Assembly (NCBI GenBank): GCA_016192075.1
Contig: JACPUU010000002.1
Span: forward strand, 186,001-250,000
Source: Bacteroidota bacterium
GTDB taxonomy: Bacteria; Bacteroidota; Bacteroidia; Flavobacteriales_D; Crocinitomicaceae
Direction: 5' to 3'
DNA length: 64,000 nt
In this document: piece by piece, positions 60,658-64,000 of the stretch
How positions within the stretch are numbered: the first letter of the stretch is position 1
Layout of the letters: each line of letters opens with the position of its first letter
The notes under the pieces: model-generated
Told to the model about the DNA's origin: nothing
The model's input: only the letters and a program-made list of their open reading frames with translations
The model's database searches: none
Made by a program: the position numbers and the translations under genes

Positions 60658-61932
60658 CTATTGCACAACAATCCGTTTGGCTGTTTGCTGATCGACAAAA
60701 AGTAAATAAGTGCCTTTTTGGAAAGTACTCAGATCAAGTTGTGACATTCCCTGCGCACTGTTTTGCATTACAATTCTTCCGGTAAGGTCGGTAACAATCC
60801 ACTGGTGTATTTCAGTATCATTGAAAACAAGGTTAACCAACCCGTCTGTAGGGTTTGGATAAACAGTAAACGAATCAGCCGTTGCATTATCCGGTATCGA
60901 AAGTTCAGTTGGTTCAGCGTTTGAGATAATGGCGGTAGTGTCACATTGTGAAATAAAAGACTCACTGTTCAGCGGGTGCAGTGTCTGCCATTCTGAATAA
61001 ATATCCATGATACCTTTGTATTCCATTCGCCCATCCAGAATATAGGGCTTGATGAGATTGAGCACCGTTCCGATTTTATCGATGTATCCGCTTTCGGGCA
61101 GGTATCTGAAATTGAACATGATTTTCATGTTGAAAAATGCGTCCGGATTACCATCATAGTGTGTGTGCAGGCTGTCCACAAAATTCATAACGCGGTATGC
61201 AAAAAGGGTAGCATCGGTGGTGTCATCAATCACAAAATCCTGACCGCAGCCGGTACCAAAATTTACCAGCGTTCCAAATTCATTGTGTGTTCCAAATCCG
61301 GCATCGGTGGCATCAGTTGGTCTCCAGATACCGTAAGCCTCGTAATCATTTACGTGCATGGGAGAACCCCCGCCCCAAAGTAAAGTAGGCTGCCAGAACG
61401 GGGCATTGGCAAAAACAGCACCGGGCTGCGGGGTTTGCCATTGCGTCCAATCTTCAGGTGCTACTGCCGGACTGGTAAAATCTTTCCAGATAAAACCACC
61501 TAACACGTATGCTGTATCTACACCGCAGCTGTCCAGCAGGTACACCAGGTCTGTTGAATTATACGGATTTGGTGGAACATCTGTAGGGGCAAAATGGTTG
61601 TGACTCTGAACTTCAATGTTGGGTTGATTATCGGCCCATTCAATAATATCGGTTGATGAAAGATAGGCATTGTCATTGGACAGCGTTGCCAGAATAAAAT
61701 TGCTTTCCAGCATCATTTCATACGTAGCCTGGTAGTAGCTAATGGTGTCACAGGCTTTCTGCACATAGGTTTTCATGGTAGCAAAATCAACGGGGTTAGA
61801 ATAATTCAGCCCGTGGTAGGTCACATCATCCATTTCATTGTGACTGGCAAAATAAATGTAAATGGGTACGGTTTGTGATTTTGCAGTGGTCAGCGCAGCT
61901 ATGGCAGCCAGTGCAAGTAGTCTTTTTTTCAT
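60658..61932 (-). CDS. Secreted T9SS cargo protein
   Basis: A 424-residue secreted protein with a signal peptide (MKKRLLALAAIAALTTAKSQ). The mature part includes VPIYIYFASHNEMDD near the start, NIEVQSHNHFAPTDVPP and YGIWRPTDATDAGFGTHNEF, with several His/Asp residues that could suit metal-dependent carbohydrate deacetylation, but no classical catalytic motif is complete. The last 80 residues form a type A T9SS sorting domain (SFTVYPNPTDGLVNLVF to FQKGTYLLFV). No specific enzymatic family is assigned. Confidence 0.8.
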   Translation of the reverse strand: MKKRLLALAAIAALTTAKSQTVPIYIYFASHNEMDDVTYHGLNYSNPVDFATMKTYVQKACDTISYYQATYEMMLESNFILATLSNDNAYLSSTDIIEWADNQPNIEVQSHNHFAPTDVPPNPYNSTDLVYLLDSCGVDTAYVLGGFIWKDFTSPAVAPEDWTQWQTPQPGAVFANAPFWQPTLLWGGGSPMHVNDYEAYGIWRPTDATDAGFGTHNEFGTLVNFGTGCGQDFVIDDTTDATLFAYRVMNFVDSLHTHYDGNPDAFFNMKIMFNFRYLPESGYIDKIGTVLNLIKPYILDGRMEYKGIMDIYSEWQTLHPLNSESFISQCDTTAIISNAEPTELSIPDNATADSFTVYPNPTDGLVNLVFNDTEIHQWIVTDLTGRIVMQNSAQGMSQLDLSTFQKGTYLLFVDQQTAKRIVVQ

Positions 61933-61997
61933 AGGAATAAGTATTGGTTGATTTTTCAGACCAGAATTAAAGAGAAAGGTTTAATCCGCAGTTAAAA

Positions 61998-63632
61998 TTA
62001 TTCTGCGCTATAAACCTCAACGCCATTTAAATAGGTTTTTTCTACAAACGTTTTTAGAATTTCAGCTGCAGGAATTTCCATAATGTCTTTGGTCAGTATT
62101 ACAAAATCTGCCGCGTGTCCGGCAACCAGTGATCCCTTTTTATGTTCTTCAAAATTGGAGTAGGCCGCCCAGCGGGTCATACCCAGTAGCGCTTCTTCAC
62201 GGGTTAAAACCTGGTCCGCATAAAATCCGCCGGCCGGGTTTCCGCTTTTGTCCTGCCGGGTTATGGCCGCATAAAATGTTTCAAGGGGTGAAATATTCTC
62301 AATGGGAAAATCAGTTCCCAGGGCAATAAGTCCGGCATGCTGCAGCAGTTTTTTATAGGCATAGGCATTCAGGATACGCGTTTTACCTAATCGCTCTTCA
62401 GCCCAGCGCATATCTGAAGTACAATGGGTGGGTTGAACCGATGGAATAATGCGAACGGTTTCAAAAAAATGAAAATCTTCAGGTGCCACCAGTTGTGCAT
62501 GCTCAATTTTCCAGCGGTGATCCTGTTTGCCCTGAACAACATCTGCATAAATTTTCAGAATTACCCGGTTGGCTGAATCACCTATGGCGTGCGTGTTTAC
62601 CTGGTAACCAATTTCAGCGGCAAACGAAGCAATTTCTAAAATTTCATTGGGGTTGCGCAAGAGCATTCCGTAATTGGCTGAATCGTCGTGATAGGGTTCT
62701 AATAAACAGGCGCCGCGTGATCCCATAGCACCATCGGCAATAATTTTAAACGAGCGAATAGTCAGGTTCCCGCTTTCAAAAATACCGGTATCAGCTGCAA
62801 ATTTCAGGTTGTTTTCATCCGGAAAAAGCATCATATAATTTTTTATAAGCAAATCACCATTGGCATACCAGCGCATGAACAAATCACGGTCATGACTTGC
62901 AACACCGGCATCATTAATGGAAGTTAGTCCCTGCTCAAAGAGTTTGTATTGCGCATCCTGCAGGTAATTAAGCTTGAGTGCAGCATCAGGCTCCGGCACA
63001 AATTTAGTCACTGAATCAAAGGCATTGTCCAGCAAAATTCCGGTGAGTTTTCCCCATTCATTTTTTTTGATTTCACCGCCTGAAATGGCTGTTTCTGTTG
63101 TGACCCCGGCAATCTCAAGCGCTTTTGAATTGGCAAGTGCAGCATGGCCGTCTATGCGTCGTATCAGAACCGGGCGATTGGGAAACAAACTATCCAGTGC
63201 CTCATTTGTTGGAAATTCACCACCCGGCCAAAGGGTCTGATCCCATCCGCGGCCGGTAATCCAATCTCCTTTATAATTTTGACTGTAGTCAACCAGGCGG
63301 GTGCAAACTTCATCCCACGATGCTGAACCGGTCAAATCAACTTCTGCCAGTGTTTGGGCATAGGCCCAGAAATGACAATGCGCATCGTGAAACCCGGGGT
63401 ACACCGGTTTTAACTGTGCATCAATGATATTGTCACAATCATAACCGTTCAGAATTTCGCGCTCAGGACCCAGCTGCAGAATTTTACCATCTTTAACCGC
63501 CATGGCTTCATAAATGGTAAAATTTTCATCACATGAGTAGATTCTGGCATTATAAACAATCAGGTCAGCACGCTGACCCTGGTAGCATGAACTCAGTGTG
63601 GCAATAAGAATCAGAGCGAAAAAAAATCTCAT
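61998..63632 (-). CDS. Amidohydrolase-family lipoprotein (YtcJ-like)
   Basis: A 544-residue protein with a lipoprotein signal (lipobox LSSC, Cys16) followed by a TIM-barrel amidohydrolase. Metal-ligand motifs are GFHDAHCHFWA (HxH), HAQLVAPEDFHF and ALGTDFPIENISP, with RGACLLEPY between. YtcJ-like enzymes hydrolyse cyclic amides or related bonds; the substrate is unknown. It starts at an ATG whose bases overlap the upstream stop codon (ATGA), so it is co-translated with the membrane protein gene that runs off the window. Confidence 0.88.
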   Translation of the reverse strand: MRFFFALILIATLSSCYQGQRADLIVYNARIYSCDENFTIYEAMAVKDGKILQLGPEREILNGYDCDNIIDAQLKPVYPGFHDAHCHFWAYAQTLAEVDLTGSASWDEVCTRLVDYSQNYKGDWITGRGWDQTLWPGGEFPTNEALDSLFPNRPVLIRRIDGHAALANSKALEIAGVTTETAISGGEIKKNEWGKLTGILLDNAFDSVTKFVPEPDAALKLNYLQDAQYKLFEQGLTSINDAGVASHDRDLFMRWYANGDLLIKNYMMLFPDENNLKFAADTGIFESGNLTIRSFKIIADGAMGSRGACLLEPYHDDSANYGMLLRNPNEILEIASFAAEIGYQVNTHAIGDSANRVILKIYADVVQGKQDHRWKIEHAQLVAPEDFHFFETVRIIPSVQPTHCTSDMRWAEERLGKTRILNAYAYKKLLQHAGLIALGTDFPIENISPLETFYAAITRQDKSGNPAGGFYADQVLTREEALLGMTRWAAYSNFEEHKKGSLVAGHAADFVILTKDIMEIPAAEILKTFVEKTYLNGVEVYSAE

Positions 63633-64000
63633 GGTTTGACAGGTTTAAGTGGCTTATAAAGTATAAAAAGACTGATCAGTAAAAAAATATCTACCGGTAC
63701 CTTGTAACGGACAATGGCACCAAATACCGGGGTTGTCCACCCAATTACCAAAAGTAAAATGAACGACGCCGTAAGCAGAATAAAAAGCCAGTAACGTTCA
63801 AAAGCAGAAAGCACTTTTTTTCTGAAAAAAACCAAACCGGTAAAAATAAGAAGGGCCCAGTTTTGAAAAATAGTTACAAACTTGAGTATACTCCCCGGGT
63901 CGTTGGGGAAAGGCCTCACCAGGGTATTCAGCAAACATTCAGGAATGGTTTTAACCAGGTTAATGCCCTGGTAGTTGATAGCCGTTGTTTCAAAATAACT
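63629..64000 (-). CDS. Partial membrane protein, N-terminus beyond the window
   Basis: The frame is open to the window edge at 64000, so only the C-terminal 123 residues are visible. At least three hydrophobic segments are seen: FQNWALLIFTGLVFF, YWLFILLTASFILLLVIG and VDIFLLISLFILY. The TTG near 63934 is not a likely true start because coding sequence continues upstream. It overlaps the amidohydrolase ATG by 4 bases. Family not recognised. Confidence 0.7.
   Translation of the reverse strand, partial: SYFETTAINYQGINLVKTIPECLLNTLVRPFPNDPGSILKFVTIFQNWALLIFTGLVFFRKKVLSAFERYWLFILLTASFILLLVIGWTTPVFGAIVRYKVPVDIFLLISLFILYKPLKPVKP

Noticed and set aside
1-64000. tRNA, rRNA, insertion sequence, prophage or restriction-modification genes
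   Set aside because: I looked for transposase, integrase, terminase, methyltransferase and RNA-gene patterns and found none that can be supported.

Overview
The window looks like chromosomal DNA of a free-living Bacteroidota bacterium, most likely Flavobacteriia. A Crocinitomicaceae/Fluviicola-like lineage is my inference and has not been tested. Four secreted proteins end in a type A type IX secretion (T9SS) sorting domain. A PorP/SprF-family protein is present. The branched-chain 2-oxoacid dehydrogenase E1 is an alpha-beta fusion, and a 7TM-DISM sensor is present. Several promoters fit the Bacteroidota pattern (TTG, about 18-20 bp, TAnnTTTG), and strong Shine-Dalgarno sequences are rare. 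I see no rRNA, tRNA, CRISPR array, insertion sequence or prophage.

Layout. 1-5.8 kb: the 3' part of a giant TPR-like repeat protein and an ApbE flavin transferase. 5.8-13.2 kb: mostly minus-strand small genes (DinB-like, DUF922 protease-like, TIGR04222 membrane protein, an AraC/SDR pair, GNAT, hypotheticals) with decayed gene pieces near 9.6-9.9 kb. 13.2-15.3 kb: three tandem ssb paralogues. 15.3-23.7 kb: T9SS cargo proteins, a SpoIID-like protein, lpxB, an NlpC/P60 hydrolase and an esterase. 23.8-31.5 kb: fused E1 dehydrogenase, an S9 peptidase and a run of unknown envelope genes. 31.6-32.4 kb: a HigB/HigA-like toxin-antitoxin pair. 32.6-41.1 kb: signalling genes (7TM-DISM-SpoIIE phosphatase, LytTR regulator, HisKA_2 kinase) around DNA repair and hypothetical genes, with a tandem repeat array at 35.3-35.9 kb. 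41.2-46.1 kb: a LamG T9SS protein and an ArsR plus three AHSA1-type SRPBCC operon. 46.5-49.7 kb: a membrane protein and paaABCD. 49.8-54.6 kb: U32 peptidase plus ferredoxin, a DUF3592 protein, an NtrC-type regulator and nadC. 54.7-59.8 kb: an acyl-CoA ligase and, divergent from it, an ECF sigma / anti-sigma-PorP fusion / PorP operon. 59.8-64 kb: a hairpin-rich intergenic region, a T9SS cargo protein, an amidohydrolase lipoprotein and a partial membrane protein.

The most unusual locus is 56.65-59.80 kb. A TTG-started ECF sigma factor overlaps a protein that begins like an anti-sigma factor, crosses the membrane once and ends in a PorP/SprF-like domain. A stand-alone PorP/SprF protein follows. 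This could couple the state of the cell-envelope T9SS/PorP machinery directly to transcription. Also notable are the three ssb copies, an NtrC-family regulator with no DNA-binding domain and a GAFTSA loop, a co-translated U32/ferredoxin pair, and three kinds of intergenic repeat.
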